Positions 37,430 to 51,000 of a stretch of 64,000 nucleotides of DNA are shown in pieces; within the stretch, counting starts at the first letter, position 1; each line of letters starts with the position of its first letter. Source of the DNA: Hypoxylon rubiginosum (Eukaryota; Ascomycota; Sordariomycetes; Xylariales; Hypoxylaceae); the NCBI GenBank assembly GCA_902806565.1, contig CADCXA010000027.1, forward strand, positions 1 through 64,000, given 5' to 3'. Both the position numbers and the translations under genes were made by a program. The notes below the pieces were generated by a model. That model did no database searches, was not told where the DNA came from, and saw nothing but the letters and a program-made list of their open reading frames with translations.

Positions 37430-39872
37430 CTAGTTCAACTGCAAGATGCGTTTCGCATTCTCGTAGACCATCCACGTGATACTAAGCGCGGGAGCGACCT
37501 TGAGGAGATTCGGCATCAAACCTTTATAAAGACCTCTCGCACCTTCGTTCTGGATAGTCTTACGACCTACATCCCAGATACCCGTGTAGCGTGCCGGATG
37601 CATACTGGTGCCTTGGGTTTGCAATCTCGTCCGCAGGACGTTTAGGGGATACACGACAGTCGCGCCGAAGGCCCCTGATGTTGCTCCCATGATTCCCGTC
37701 GCGAAGGTGCTAGGGTGTGTGTCCTCCTCGTGAAGACCGGTGGCTCGGGCCTTGTATGTTATGTAGGTCGTTTTAAGCAACTCGAAGGTGCCCATGTCGA
37801 TTGCCGAATAGGGAAACATGCCGATCAGACCCATGGTCACGCCTCGATAGGTAGCTCTAATACCCCCTTCTGACCACATCTTACGCGCAGTCTGGAAGAG
37901 AAGAGTATTTCCTCGGGGACCACCCGAGACATATTCTGATTGCAGACTAACAGTCGTCAGTTATTAATCCAAAGACTACGGCTGCAATTATACCCACCGG
38001 AACTTAAGGGTGTCGAGAGGATAAACACAAAATCTATACGTGCGTTAGCTATTGCTAAGGACAAAGCTCAATAAGGTCACGTACTGCGCAGTCATACCAG
38101 CCACGCCGCCGGCGACAAATCTGGAGTAGGGGTTGATTTGTTGCGGGTTCTCGTGGCCCTCGAAGCTCGCAAGTGTCTTCTTGGCAGCCTCGTATGCTCC
38201 AAACTGGTATGGAGTTAGCTATGAGTTCTGAGAGGGCGGTATATCTAAGGAAATTTACCCTAATTGCCGTCTCGGGCATGATCTTGACTACGTTGAGTCC
38301 ATTGCCTAGTACAGAAATTTAAGCCTCAAGTTCATACACAGCAATCAACATTTAGGTATATACTGACCAGCAAAAAAGCCCCGGATACCTCCGGATTTAT
38401 ACAGATCGCTGATCGCCGTGAAGAGGGGGATGCTGGCATGTTTTATGGCTCGGAGAGGCTGCCCCTTTTTCGCGGCGTCAAGGGCGGTATTAGTGCTCGC
38501 CGTGGTATTAACGAGGAGGTAGACTTTTAGTCGATCGAGGGGAGCGGTAGCAGTGCGAGAAATACCCCCTGCTACAGCACCTGCAACAAAATAGCCTGGA
38601 TCGGGGATGAATTTAATCAGCACGGATCTTTTTTTCTTTTCAGTCAAGCCAGATTCAATCTCAATTTCCTGTGCTACGATGAGCTCCGCCTGCTGAGCTT
38701 CAGCGGGAGCTTCGGCGGCTATGGCGGTTGCAATAGAGGCCGGCTGAGCAAATGATTGTACTACGGTGGACGTCATGTCGATTGTATTGTTGAATGTTGG
38801 GAGTACGTCCTTTGGAGTTGGTTCTGGTTCATCATTGCTCTGAGGCAATGGTGACGATACCGATGAAGAATGGACGCGATCGGGCGGTATTTTAGGTGGG
38901 GAGGCGAGCCTTAAGATTGAACCAAGGAGGGTGTAGAGAAGATTCGTACCTATCCCTTGAAGAGTTTCCTCGCTGACTACCGAGTCACCTTCAGAATTGA
39001 GAGTGAGGATGTCTGAATAAAATGTGAAAACTGCCCGCAGTGTAGTGGTAGAATCCGCGTTGGGCATAAAAAGTAGGAAATTCCTTGAGATCACAAAAAT
39101 GTCAGTTACCTATCCAATTATCGAGAATTTAGATATGGCCAGGTGTAGCAACCACTCATCTCTCTCCAAGTACAGTTCAGCTATGGCTGCATGCATCCGG
39201 GATAAATGTTTAATCCCTCAGGCTTCACGAGGCCGAGGACAGATGGACTAGAGGGCAACTAACCTCCATTCTTCATACGTGATAAACCCATCACGGTTGT
39301 GATCAATATTCTCAAAGAACTCGTCTAGGCGGCGCATTGGCACCGCAAGACCAGCTCGCTGTACAGCATGGTGCAGCTCCTCTTTATCAATCTTCCCATT
39401 CTTATCGTGATCTATCGACTTAAAAAGGATGTATAGCTGACGCTCGGCAGCCTCGACAAAGACTCGAAATTCTATATCCGCCCCATATTGTTAGCTAAAT
39501 ATGATTATAACTTGGAAAGAGATAGGGGGCCAAGGAGGGGATTTACAGACCTTCGTATTGGATCTTGCCGTCCCCATTCGTATCGACAACTTTGATTATC
39601 GTCTTGAGCATGTCATCGGCATTTTTCAATGCTGTCGCATGGAGTTGGGGAGTTAGCAACCGGTGTCTTAGGTCAAAGAGAGCCAAGACAAGGGGGGTTT
39701 GCTACTGACGATGGTCGATCCTCCTGAGGCCCTTTTGCAAGCCTTTCCAGTCCAGCTCGCCTTTGCTCTGGTAATCCAACCTTGTCCAGAGCTGCTCGAC
39801 ACGAGCATCGCGCTGGTTCTGCGACTCTTCCATTTCCAACTGTAGCTCGGTAATCACCTTGGGAATGTCCAT
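37430..39872 (-). CDS. Calcium-dependent mitochondrial carrier (SCaMC/Sal1 type)
   Basis: Eight exons (39872-39710, 39631-39551, 39471-39264, 39083-38368, 38305-38259, 38203-38085, 38033-37998, 37946-37430) join in frame to 628 aa. The N-terminus has four EF-hands, at about residues 33-44 (degenerate), 71-82 (DTNGDGKIQYEE), 102-113 and 138-149. The C-terminus is a mitochondrial carrier with three repeats showing PLDRLK, PLDTLK and PLNVLR signatures. Together these define short calcium-binding mitochondrial carriers, which exchange ATP-Mg or ADP for phosphate across the inner membrane under cytosolic Ca2+ control. Substrate is inferred from family. An extended Ser/Pro/Ala-rich linker separates the halves, making the protein longer than the usual 480-560 aa. 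It is divergent from the cyclin C gene. Confidence 0.9.
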
Positions 39873-40677
39873 ACTCGATCATGACAGGCGCGACAAGGAG
39901 GTGGATTCAGCGATCGCAAAACTGGTCGCTGGTCGTTTGGTGCTACGGGTAGGGCATCATTAGAAGCAGAATAGGGGGGTCGTTGTTGTGCTGCGTCTGA
40001 GATCATTCCCCCAGGCACATTGACGTCGGTGTTGATTTTTTGCACCAACTTCCAAGGCTAGGGATCTTTAAGCACCTAAAGGGGCGGCAGGAGACGGGAC
40101 GCGAGAAAATGACGGTTGTCCCGCAAAACGAACCCCAGCCGAACAGGGAATCCATGTCAAAGCGCCCATTTGGTACCTAGGTAATTGGTAATCCCGAAAT
40201 GCGATAACCGGATAAGCCGATAAGATTCGAAGCTCGCTAGCTCTAGATGACGAACTTTCTCCCATTGCCGTTGCCGTTGCCCCGTGCATGTAGGTAAGCT
40301 TCCCGAATAAAGTAAAATAGAAGAAAAAAAGGGTAGAGGAAGGGGAAAAAGGGGAAACCACATGCAACCGCTCTACATATATGGTAGCACATAGTCCGAT
40401 ATCTCCAGCTACTACCTTCTAACCAAAAATATCTACATAAATGTTACCAGTTCATCATCTCATCATCCCCATCCCTTCTAAGCTACTACCCCATCAGCCC
40501 CATACAGCCTTAGCGTCGGTGTAAATATTATTTTCAGCCTCGCAGGGCTGGGTTCTCGACCCCAGGATGCTACCGAATGCTATATTATCCTAGTCCGGGA
40601 TACTGGAGTTTCTTTTCTGCTCTTCTCGCTCTCTTGCTGTATGGTGGCTAGAGTGACTCGATCACCACATAGCCACC
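39873..40677. promoter_or_regulatory. Bidirectional promoter region
   Basis: 805 bases between divergent start codons of the mitochondrial carrier (minus) and cyclin C (plus). It contains a perfect TACCTAGGTA palindrome at 40,174-40,183 and a polypurine stretch near 40,316-40,360. No individual factor site is assigned. Confidence 0.5.
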
Positions 40678-41753
40678 ATGGCGGCCAATTACTGGGAGTC
40701 GACCCAAAGGCGCTTCTGGCAGTTCTCGAAAGATGAACTTGCCCAGATGCGAGAGGACCTGGAGAAAAGTGACCAGGCCTTGGTCCAGTCGTTCCCACTG
40801 CCGCGAAGGACACATCTAAGCATATTCTTCAACCAACGTGAGAACACTTGCTCGTTCCCGCGAATATCCATACTGATTACCGTTCGCCAGAGATCAGTCG
40901 TATAAGCAAGAGGCTGAATATTAAGCAGCAGGCTGTTGCCACGGCTCAGCTATACATCAAGCGCTTTTATTGCAAGGTCGAAATACGCCGAACGAACCCT
41001 TACCTCGTTTTGACGACTGCGCTCTACTTGGCTTGCAAGATGGAAGAATGCCCGCAACATATTAGAATGTTTGTCACGGAAGCGCGATCTCTATGGCCAG
41101 GTACTCTCGTTCCATTGTTTCCGCCTTGAGCCAGACCACAGAAGCTGATTCGGGAACCTCGATTTAACCTAGACCTACTCCATACCGAAGTCTCGCGCAT
41201 CGGCGAGTGCGAATTCTTCCTTATTTCGGAAATGAACTCCCAGCTGATCGTTCACCAACCGTACCGAACCCTAACGACCCTCCAATCCGACTTCTTCCTC
41301 AACCAAGACGAGATCAGCCTTACCTTGTCGGTCATCAACGACCACTACATGACGGACCTACCCCTTCTCTACGCGCCGCACATCATCGCCCTCACCGCGA
41401 TCCTCCTCTCCCTCGTCCTGCGCCCGAATCCGGTGCCGGGTGGTAACAATGCGGCGACCATGGCCGCGGCGTCGGCAGCGCTGGCACAGGTGCAGCAAGG
41501 CAGGCCCGGGGCGGGCGGCAGCGGCCAGAACACCCCGGGGGCCCCGGAGAAGGACAAGCAGCAGGAAGCGCGCGTGGGTAAGGTGCAGCGTTTCGCGGCT
41601 TTCCTCGCCGAGAGCAACGTCGATATCGAGGGCATGATCGACTGCACGCAGGAGCTGATTTCGTTCTATGAGTGCCACGAGCAGTATAACGACAAGTCCA
41701 CCCGCGAGTCGATCAACAGGTTTATTAAGGCTCGAGGTTTAGACAAGCACTAG
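40678..41753 (+). CDS. SSN8: Cyclin C, RNA polymerase II holoenzyme cyclin-like subunit
   Basis: Three exons (40678-40837, 40891-41100, 41173-41753) predict 316 aa. The N-terminus [14 protein letters not shown] and the cyclin-box signature [18 protein letters not shown] are diagnostic of Ssn8/cyclin C. The second acceptor at 41,172 was chosen because it restores the conserved stretch [19 protein letters not shown]. Two cyclin folds are separated near residues 217-255 by an Ala/Gly/Gln-rich insertion. The C-terminus [11 protein letters not shown] matches the family. It partners the Cdk8/Ssn3 kinase in the Mediator kinase module, acting in the nucleus on transcription repression and stress responses. 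Codon use in exon 3 is more GC-rich than in exon 1. Confidence 0.95.
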
Positions 41754-44700
41754 TGTTGCGGTGAATGAAAGGGAGAGTTAGAACGAAGAGGACGAGCTAG
41801 ACGAGCTAGACGAGGATGGGCCATAGCGGAATAGAGCGGTCGAACGCAGAGGTGTTTGCAAAGCAGAGTGTCATGATGCAACTCAAATAGTTAGCAAGCA
41901 TTGATGGCTACGAACTCTGCGTCTATTGCAGTATTCATTCCATAAAACCGAAAGTAATAACTTTTCAACAAGCCCATCATACAGATTCTCGATGCTACCA
42001 CTACTGGCAAATTGGGTCTATGATTAATGGTAATATATCACAATTAGATAGAGACTAGGTAGAGATGGTCTCACACATAGCACTCGCAAGTGTTTAGGGG
42101 GTTGCTCGTCCATTGTCTAGACAATCCCAAACTAGACATCAAAGGACGACCTTATATGTACGCCAGTTTCATTCCGTCTTGGTTGACCCGGTGTCGTATA
42201 TGAATCTAGTTCGTGGCATACTTGAGCTATTACGACAAGCCGGGAAGAGATGGAATGAAAACTACGGCGGATGTGAACTTCATTCCACGGCATGTGTCTT
42301 ATTAATCCATCATGGGACGTTCCCGTTGTCTTGGAAGGGCATTGCATTATTAGAGCACGTGGCTGGACCCTCGACTCATTGCAGGCTGGAACATCAGTCA
42401 GTCATCGAAGTGCCCTTGCGTCGGCCTGAGGAAAGCTTGATATTGGAAATGCGTGCATGTTATCTGGGGAACTGCGCGAGACCCGCAACCGCACGGAATA
42501 TTGACATATCGAACATGCAGCCCTAGGCTAGATTTCTCGAGAAAGGGGGCTGGAAAGCTGGAAAGGTGGCTGAATATCTCAAGACGTCAAGTTCCCCGCA
42601 AGACGGAGGTGAATCCACGTCCAATGTCGCAACCACAGGATCCCTATTGAATTATGACGGCCTTCGACGTTAGGGGGTACTGCAAGCACCGCCGTAAGCG
42701 AAGCACTTGGATCCCACTGCCAAGCTTCGTGGAGTTCAAGTAGTATGCAAAAAATTTTATCTATCGTAGTGTCTAGGTGTCTGGGTTCGGATTAGGTATC
42801 TCGGGTGTCCATGTGTGTGTGAGAGAATGCATGAATGTGCAGGAGAAGCGGTCTAGCGGTGTGGCACTGGTGAGGTTCGATCCAAAACGGCGGGAAACGA
42901 CTGTGCCACTAAGCTGCTAGTCGATGAAAGTCCCTTTGGCAGTTGGTCCATGCTCGGGTATGAAATATTACATAGTACATGGGAGTTGAGTGTGTGGAGT
43001 TTTGCAGAAGGATTCGAGTTGAAGCTTCAGAGCCCGGTAGAGTAACACGGCAGGATGTTCGGTCTCGAGCGATCCGAGTCATTCTTGTTACCGTAGTGTA
43101 GGTAGGGGTAGATAAGTAAGTAATACCTACATGAACTCACCCGTGAAGTAAAACGAAACATCATCAGCATAGAATCTGGCGACGAGGTGTATCAAGATCT
43201 CATTGAATCCATCTCACCACATTTCGTCGTAAGAGCCTGTGCTCACTCTTGAAAGCCGACAGAGGGGGAGGCAGGGAGAGGCCTGCAACACGGTGCTGCA
43301 TCTGCCCTGCTGCCCCCGACATAAACAGCCACAAACCTCGATTGAACCAGGTCTAGGTTCTCCTGCGTCGGTAGATCTGCCACTTTCGGCATCAATCGGC
43401 CAGCCTGCCAGCGTTCCATGTCCTTAGCTGGTATCCTGCAGAGTCAACCGAGTCAAGGAAACCAAAATAGTAGCAATTGCTACCCCCGTGACCCTCGGTC
43501 TAGGGATAAGTCGGTGCCGTTGTTTACATGACGTCCGTTGATAGCGAGATCATCACTGCGCCGCCACGAGTCGCACCAAGAGATCCGCGTCGCTGTGTCA
43601 CGGCGAGGACAATCGATTTCAACTGTCCCACATCTTCGTGCGAAGTGCGACGAGACGACCTTAAACTGGCAAACTTGGCGACAGCAAGATCGGAGTAAAA
43701 CATAAGAGATAGGCCAGCCACTTTAGAAAGGATGAAGTTAGTACAACTAGAAGGGACTTCTCTGGCCGCTTCGTATCTATATTGGGGGCTCGGTTTTGCC
43801 GCTTTCGTCACACGAGGGGGCTGTAAGTGAGATAGATGTCTAGAAGGCCGCCGGCGGATAATCGAGGACCCATTCGTCAATGTCTCTCATTCATTGTCAG
43901 CGATCGAATCTCCAACGTGCAGTAGCATACATAGTACTATACTATTTCGAGAAACTCTGGAAATGCAACTCAATCACGATCGTGCAAAGCTACTGGAGCT
44001 GCTACCAGTAGGGCTTCCCGTTTTCAGGGTCTAAAGGAAGCTCTAGAACTTCTTCTACATTACCAGGGACGGGAGGCAAGCTCACAATGCACAAGGCGGC
44101 AACTTGCGTCTTTTTGTTGGACAATCAACCAGCCATTTAATCAGAAGTTTTGCCTCTTGACGATCTTATCCTGCTATCTCACAACATATGTGCAGAAGAG
44201 CAGCCATCTCGTCAACCTATCATCGAGGACTACCATAGGCCGGACGTGTTTGCTAATTTTGTGGCTAGGTCTTACAACCGTTACTCTCTACTGGTAACGG
44301 AATGGGGATCGGCAGCGCAAATTACGTCCTAGCTTCAGGTGAGGAAGCGCGCTTGATTCATAGTGCTCTCATGCATATTCCAGCGAGCATATCGAGTGGT
44401 CAAATTCGAGAAATGAAATACTACGAAGCCGAAGGGGCAGGCCGAGAAGGAATGCTGTCAGCTTTTAGGAGCGCGGGAAACATCCTCAACCTTACCTTAC
44501 CTGCTTACATAGGTACATTACATACAGCGAGTGTAGTACCGTACATAGTGTGGCGGCAGTCTAACCGCCCTGTAGAGGAAAAACGAAATCCAGTCGTCTC
44601 GCTTAGCTGCCTGGCTGCCTAACAAAAGAGGAAGAGAGGCACTCGAGAAAGGCCAGCATCGATCCCCGTAATCCCAAACCCCAAGTAGTCTCACGCTGCA

Positions 44701-47359
44701 CGAGACCAGGTCCCAGTTCCACTTGCACTGTCACGGTGGTAGAAGTGGCTTGCAGGACTTGGTATGTGCAATCCTGGCGAATCTACGTAGAGGGTAAGGT
44801 TTCAGTCCGACATTCCCCATTCCGCTCCACCGTCCAACAAGGGGGCCTTGGAACGCCTGAACGCATGGACCCATATACAGCCACAACAAGTTAAAAAGAC
44901 AGCCAGACACCCAGACGGCCAAATCACAGTGTCATTCTTCACAGTGCCTGGCAAGGCTGCATCCCACGCAACCAGGCAGGCCAAAAAGGCCGAAGTTGCC
45001 TCCAACTGGCTCGACTGGTACCCTACGTAAGCCGTGGGTGAGAAGACAAACCACCCCCCGCTGCTGCAAGATGTATGTACCGTCTGCTACGCTGTTGTCA
45101 AAGGGATGCCCACCCCGTAGGAGACACGGAGCTTAACAACGTACTCGACGCTCCTTTGATAAGGTTATATCGAGATGATGGTGGCGAGAAGTCGACCCGG
45201 ATAGCGACCGTTGTCCTTGTCCATTCTTCACCTTGATGGAAAGCGTTTAGATGAGCCTCATACGGAGATCAAATGAAGATTGTATCTCGGAGTTGTCCTT
45301 ACACCTCGCATAGTAGTTAGTACTACCTGTATGTAGGGGTAAACCCCTCCCTGCACAATTACCCCTGAATCTAGGGGAAATTTGCTCGGGCCAACGATTC
45401 ACCCAAACCTGACCGTCGGGCAAGGCTAAGGCTGGCTCATTCAAAGGTCCCGGCTGCGCATCACGTCGAAAGGGGAAAGCATTTTTTACTGCGTAAAGAG
45501 TCACAGGTTAAGAGAAGGATCATGGAAGCCAAGCGAATTCAGAACCGATGAGTTTCTAGTCTAGCTAGGTAGCTTAGCAGCTTAGGTGATCAGCCAAGTG
45601 ATCAAGGTCTTGGGGTACGTATCCAGTTGATCTGATGACGGTGGCCTCATTAACATTCTGCCACGATCAAGACAAAGGATAGATTGATAACATCAAGAAT
45701 CCGAGTATGAGACGAAGCTATTCCCAGTAAGGAGGGATCGAATGGTTGACCCATCTGGTAAAGTCTAGTCGATTTGAGACCATTCTCGATTCTCTTTTCA
45801 TCGACCCACCGGCACCAGCTCGGTATCGCCCTTTGCCTTCATCAAGTCTCCTGACGTATAGTTACTAGCAATAATGGCTAGCAATGTTCTTTAGGACTGG
45901 ACTATACGTACCTAGGTAGTTCGCATAGTCGAAAAAAGGAAGCCTTTCTATTGGGTCTCCTTTGTAGATAGAGTAAATTACCTACCCCCTCCAGCCCTCC
46001 AGCCCTCCAACCGGCGCTCCCTCACCAGCCTCTTTTTCCCACTCGTGATGGGGACGGGCGCAGCCTTTTTTGCAAGGCTTTGCAGGTTCGCGGCCTTTGG
46101 GAAATGCATAAACTTGTTCCATTTACCTATTCCAAAAAGAAATCCTGCAGCTAGAGTCGCTACGGCAAATTAAGCGACAGCCCATCTGCTGGCGATCGCA
46201 TTGCAGCGGACATCTGGTGACGGGTGAGTGGTCGAGGCGGACACTGTATGGTGTGTATGTGTGTTCGTTAAAGGGAAAAGGAAGCGCTCCGCAGAACAAG
46301 CCGATTGGCACTGTGACATTGGACATTACAAAAGAGCTGCAAAGCAACAACAGCGCCATCGGCCAGGGCTTGTGCATCTAGTCCATCTAGTCCACATTCG
46401 TGATAGCGTCTAGGACAGGCCGACCAATGATCTCAGGTGGCGACTTGAATTTTATTGGCCACTTTCAGGTCTCTCGACCCTCTCGACCCTCTATCGAACC
46501 CACCCCTTGCAAAGAAGCCCAGTGCAGATTGGACATGGGATGGGAAACCTTGGAATGGTGTAGCCCAATGTAGCCAATGTATTCATGTATTCCCACGTCT
46601 TTTGCAGAAACGCTCACTTCCGCTCCGTGCTTGTTGTTCGCCTGTTGTTCGCCCCTAGTCCGTACTAGGAAGGGAAACCTGGGAACCTTGAAGTCTTGGT
46701 CACCTACAAGCGTCCCTGGAAGCCGTACCAGCGTACTAGGTACCAGCGTACCCAGCGTTAGGTACCATGTATAGCGTACCAGCAGTACCAGGCCCCGTCT
46801 TCCCCCAGGCCTTGGCCCACCCTCCTTTTGCCGCCCTCTCTGCCCTCTCTACCCTCTTCTGGTCTCTCTCGACTTTGGTCCCCCCATCCAACAAAATCCT
46901 TCGCTTTCTCCGAATTTACAGCTTGCCCTTCTCCTCTCCCGCCTTTCTCTCACTTGTTCACTCTTATCGATCCTACCACTTCACCTATTCCTTGAACTCT
47001 CCCAAAGTATTAACTAAAAAAGCATACATACATACATACATACATACATACATACATAACATCTATATCCAATTCAGAAACCCTTTTCAACAACTTTGAA
47101 AGCTTCGTCTATCTCACCTTTGACATCAAAAAATTATTACGACAAGTTTCATTGTTGTTCCAAACTGGTTTTTTTTAATAGCGCAAAGCTCGGCTACTAC
47201 TGTTACCGCTACGTACATACATAGCAAACCCCCAACCCAATACCAATACGGCGCGCACACACCGCCACCCAACAGCCTCTCTTCTGTCCAACCACTCTTC
47301 GCAACCCACGACGGCTACTTCAAGTTCATAGTCATCCCGATAGGGAAGAACAATTCATA
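41754..47359. other. Gene-poor 5.6-kb interval
   Basis: No convincing gene on either strand. ORFs of 60-137 codons begin mostly at non-ATG codons, lack recognisable domains and cannot be extended by splicing that I can see. It contains TACCTAGGTA at 45,909-45,918, several 7-11-bp head-to-tail duplications (for example 41,791-41,808, 45,986-46,009, 46,471-46,488 and 46,632-46,653), and near the right end a (CATA)n run in the leader of the next gene. Long UTRs, a non-coding RNA or a decayed element remain possible. Confidence 0.5.
47023..47059 (+). repeat. (CATA)n microsatellite
   Basis: About nine uninterrupted CATA units, roughly 300 bases upstream of the ATG at 47,360, probably in the 5' untranslated region or promoter of the 187-aa gene. 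Confidence 0.9.
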
Positions 47360-48049
47360 ATGTCTTATTACAACTACGGCCATCATCAACCAACAGCTGC
47401 CACCGCTCCAGTGTCCCACAACCACCATGGCGGCCGAAACCGAAGAGCGCCGAGGCTATCCGTCTCCCAGAACTCCCAAAAGCAATTTCGCGGTGTAAGA
47501 AGTATGAAGGAGCTTAGCGAAACCGCCTCTGTGTCTGCCTTCCGGTCCCAATTTGAGGCAAGTCGGTCTTTCGACCTCGAGGACGATATGGAGTTTTGCC
47601 CCAAGCTGTTGACCGAGATCGATGTAAGTTTTACCATCTGCCGTGTGCACCTCGACGTCTGAGAAATAGGTTGCACGCTCCGTACTATACGACTATTAGA
47701 CGAAGCCGTATGTTAAGAAGTCAATTGACTAACGTGGTCGTCTCTGCAGCTGGTTTCAATAAGCAGCGCTTCCTCGGATCGATCCTCTCTCTCAAGCAAC
47801 TCTCCTAATGCATCGCCCACGCAACATCCCCAACAAGTTGCATCTAATTTCTCTCTCAACTCCACTTCACCTGCTTTCATCCCTCCTACTTTCCATAGTC
47901 AGCAGTCGTCCCTGAAGCTGCACGCACCCGCTGCCACACGGGCGCGCAATGCTATCCCGATCATCAATCCCGCCAATGGCCTGACCATGTCTAGCCCGCC
48001 GCCGTCTGTTTCGCCCGCCAGGATGCAACACATCGGTAGACGATGGTAG
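47360..48049 (+). CDS. Conserved small fungal protein, 187 aa, function unknown
   Basis: Two exons (47360-47623, 47750-48049). The 126-nt intron has GTAAGT donor, GACTAAC branch and CTGCAG acceptor and is phase 0. The N-terminus is Tyr/His/Asn-rich (MSYYNYGHHQP), followed by a basic patch and a motif FDLEDDMEFCPKLLTE at about residues 71-86. The second half is Ser/Pro/Gln-rich and disordered, ending in SPARMQHIGRRW. The short FCP and terminal RRW motifs look like conserved docking or processing signals in an otherwise unstructured protein; this is inference. No domain recognised. The long 5' leader and 3' flank suggest regulated expression. Confidence 0.8.
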
Positions 48050-51000
48050 ATGGCCGGTCGTTTCGCTTCCTAGTTTGGATGATGCGATGACTCACCATCT
48101 ACACTCGTTTTTCCGGCTGTTCTGAACATGCATTTTTAAGTCATTCGCTACGTAGTAGCTGTTCATCTTGGGCGGGCATCGGCACGGACATCAGACGTCG
48201 ACAAATCACAATCTTCAGGCCATTTCGGGGTTCGACTGCGGACTTCTTTTCCACATTCACTCCACTTTCTCCCTGTACAAACATCTTTATTCGACATATA
48301 ACTATGTGTTCACGACCAAAACTTCTCACCGGAGTTTCATACGATGGGCGCGACTGGCATTGAAGATAATCGACACGTCCTGATTTCTATTTGGTTTTGC
48401 GAAGGGGAAAAAATCATCATTGCCACCGGTGTTCCGATCTCGAAAGATGAGGCTATCTGGGTTTGCGAATAGGCGTTTTCAATCACGGCGGTTTTTGCAT
48501 TTCGTAATTGCATCGGTGTTCATGACACAACGGAGTCATCGGGTTCAATCTGGGAGCGGTACGATAAAGAGTCATCACGGGTCATGACGTTTGCGCAAAA
48601 AAAAAGAATACACATATAGAACGCTTTTTGGCGACGAGGGGTCGGTCTCTATTATGTCACAGCAGGCAAAGGTGGTTTTCTTCCGTCGGGGGCGGAGGTG
48701 TTCTACTCGGCACGGTTTTTTTATTTTATTACATGGGAGAGATATCCGGGTTACAGAGAATCTCAACACAAAGCAACGGAATCGGGTGGGCTACTCGGGT
48801 GTCTTGTTTGTTTTTTCCGAGCTCACGGCACGAGATGGGAGTTGGTTGCGCGCGCGGTGCTTTGGGGCTGCAAATACAGGGCTCATGTTCATGTTATTCT
48901 TCGCTACCATTTTTCTGTCCTTGTATTACGGCTTCGAGGGGACGAGGATATACCGGTCCCATTTCTTTCGCATTATTCCCCCGGCAAAGGTTCCTTCCAA
49001 TGGGTCGAGTGCATCAATCACTAGGTGTCGGGGGGATTGTTGGGAGACGAAAAATATCTCCGTGTGTATAGGAAATCATATTGGGTGAACAGCGCTGGTG
49101 GGCGTGGAAATGGGATATACCAATGGTTCTTTGATGGCAAATAGCGTACCTATCTTTTTAGGTAATATCACAAAAAGGAGACATTGGTTGTCCTCTGCCG
49201 TACATTCAACGCGTTCAATCAAAATGGGCCAAATGCGAGCCTCTCACTTCTAACTTTGCCGTCTTTTCTCTCTGCATTGTGTTTTGCTGTTGTCGTGACA
49301 TTTCGTAATTGGGCATTTCTCAGACGTAGATCGTAAGTTGTATGAAACGTGAGCAGTAGAAGATGGAATTCATAGCAGCTGATTGCGGCTACATACACAT
49401 TCTCAATTGGTGCCGCAGAGAGCGAGTCTAATTCGAGGTTGACTTGACAGCAACTCTCACATTCCAATATTTGCGTACTTGACGTCAAACTCGGCCGAAG
49501 TGCCAACGGATGGAAATTATACATTGGCTGTTTCGGTAGATTGGTAGGTAAGTTGTCTTACTTCAAGTTACACCCACGTAGGATTTGTTGTCTCGAGAAA
49601 AGTCCCAGTCTTCTTCCATTTTCTCTCCCTGCCTTACCATCTGCTGTCATATGTCTTAGGTGAGCACTGGGTAGCTTATATCCTTCGGCTTTTCCCCATG
49701 CCTGAGAGGCAGGCCGGATGCAGAATAAAAAATGATCCCCTTATCCGGTATCCGTTGGCGTGCTTGATCGACAGAGCGCGCGCTTGCTGATATGCAACTT
49801 GCGGAGGCGCCCGCATCCGTGATTTTACCTAACTCGGTGCTAGGTATGTATGTACGTCGTGCCCGTCCCTCATGCGGTCTCCCGGGCCGGAGGTGCACAA
49901 CGGATACTTGTACCGCCGCTGCACTTTTCATCGTCGCGCCTGGGTCCGGTCAGGTGACGGCGAGAATATGCACGGGTGGATGCTGCTTTATGGTACACGG
50001 GCGGAACGCGATGGACGTGGAGGAGGCTTGGATGACATGTTGTTGAAGGTATGCCCGGTGTAGCGGGATAGGTGGTTAGACTATATGTGTGCTAGGTGAC
50101 GACTGTATAGGTTAGGTAGGTAGCTACACATGATGCAGTGTTACAGATGTTAGTATTCGGGGAAGTTAATACATCTAGGTAGGAGGTATGTGAGTAACAT
50201 ATAGCCAGTTAGTTAGTTCAATGGGAGACTTGAGATTGGTGGGCCTGGGGAAGGGCGTCCAGGTCACTATTACTTCCTGTTATCTAAGTCACAGCTTAGT
50301 ATGGTATCTCGAAGAGCTACTAATGCGAGTGCGTAATACGAGAACATACGAGGTGCTAGTCCAATAGTGCTGGCTCGGACTCGAGTCATGTTCGTATTAC
50401 TCAAGCTCATTCTTCCATGTAAATAGTTGGTTGCACTTGTGTATCGTCTCAAACTTATAACGATGTTTATCCTATGATTTATACCGGCATGTATCTTAAT
50501 TGAGAGGATCCCCTTCTCAGAAAAAGAGACGGATAATAAAATGATAGCAAGCGGCTAAAAAAAATCCTCAATAAGAAATTTCTCTAATATATAGACTTTG
50601 AAATATAAACTACCTTCCTCTGACACTTTGTGTGGGAAAGCCGACTTAAAGACATGAGTTCTAGTTTGCCTATCTCCATCCTGTATATAGTAGGTAGATA
50701 GATGTATGGGGACCTCATGGTCATGATACCAACGCTAATTTATAACGTTGATTTTACTTCGTCCAAATAACCGTCCGTCTTCTTTCTCTTCTCTAGAACC
50801 ACGCAGGACGGGCGGAGTTAACCGTTGAGTGAGCTCCAAGTCCAGTAAGCCATGGTGCTTTCCAGACACTCTTCTCATAGTATATGTATTTTCTCTACAT
50901 AACTGGTGCATAGAGAGTGCTTGTGTACTAAGAGCGGCTCTTTATATGGCGGAATTGCAGCTTGCAACTAATTACGAGATCTCAGTCCTGATCTAGGACT

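Noticed and set aside
42113..42526. 137-codon plus-strand ORF
   Set aside because: Begins with a non-ATG codon, has no domain, and no splice extension was found.
42830..42900. Possible tRNA: GGTTCGATCC at 42,874-42,883 resembles a B box
   Set aside because: No matching A box, acceptor stem or anticodon arm could be folded around it.
43524..43880. 118-codon minus-strand ORF
   Set aside because: Begins at a non-ATG codon with low-information composition; no support as a gene.
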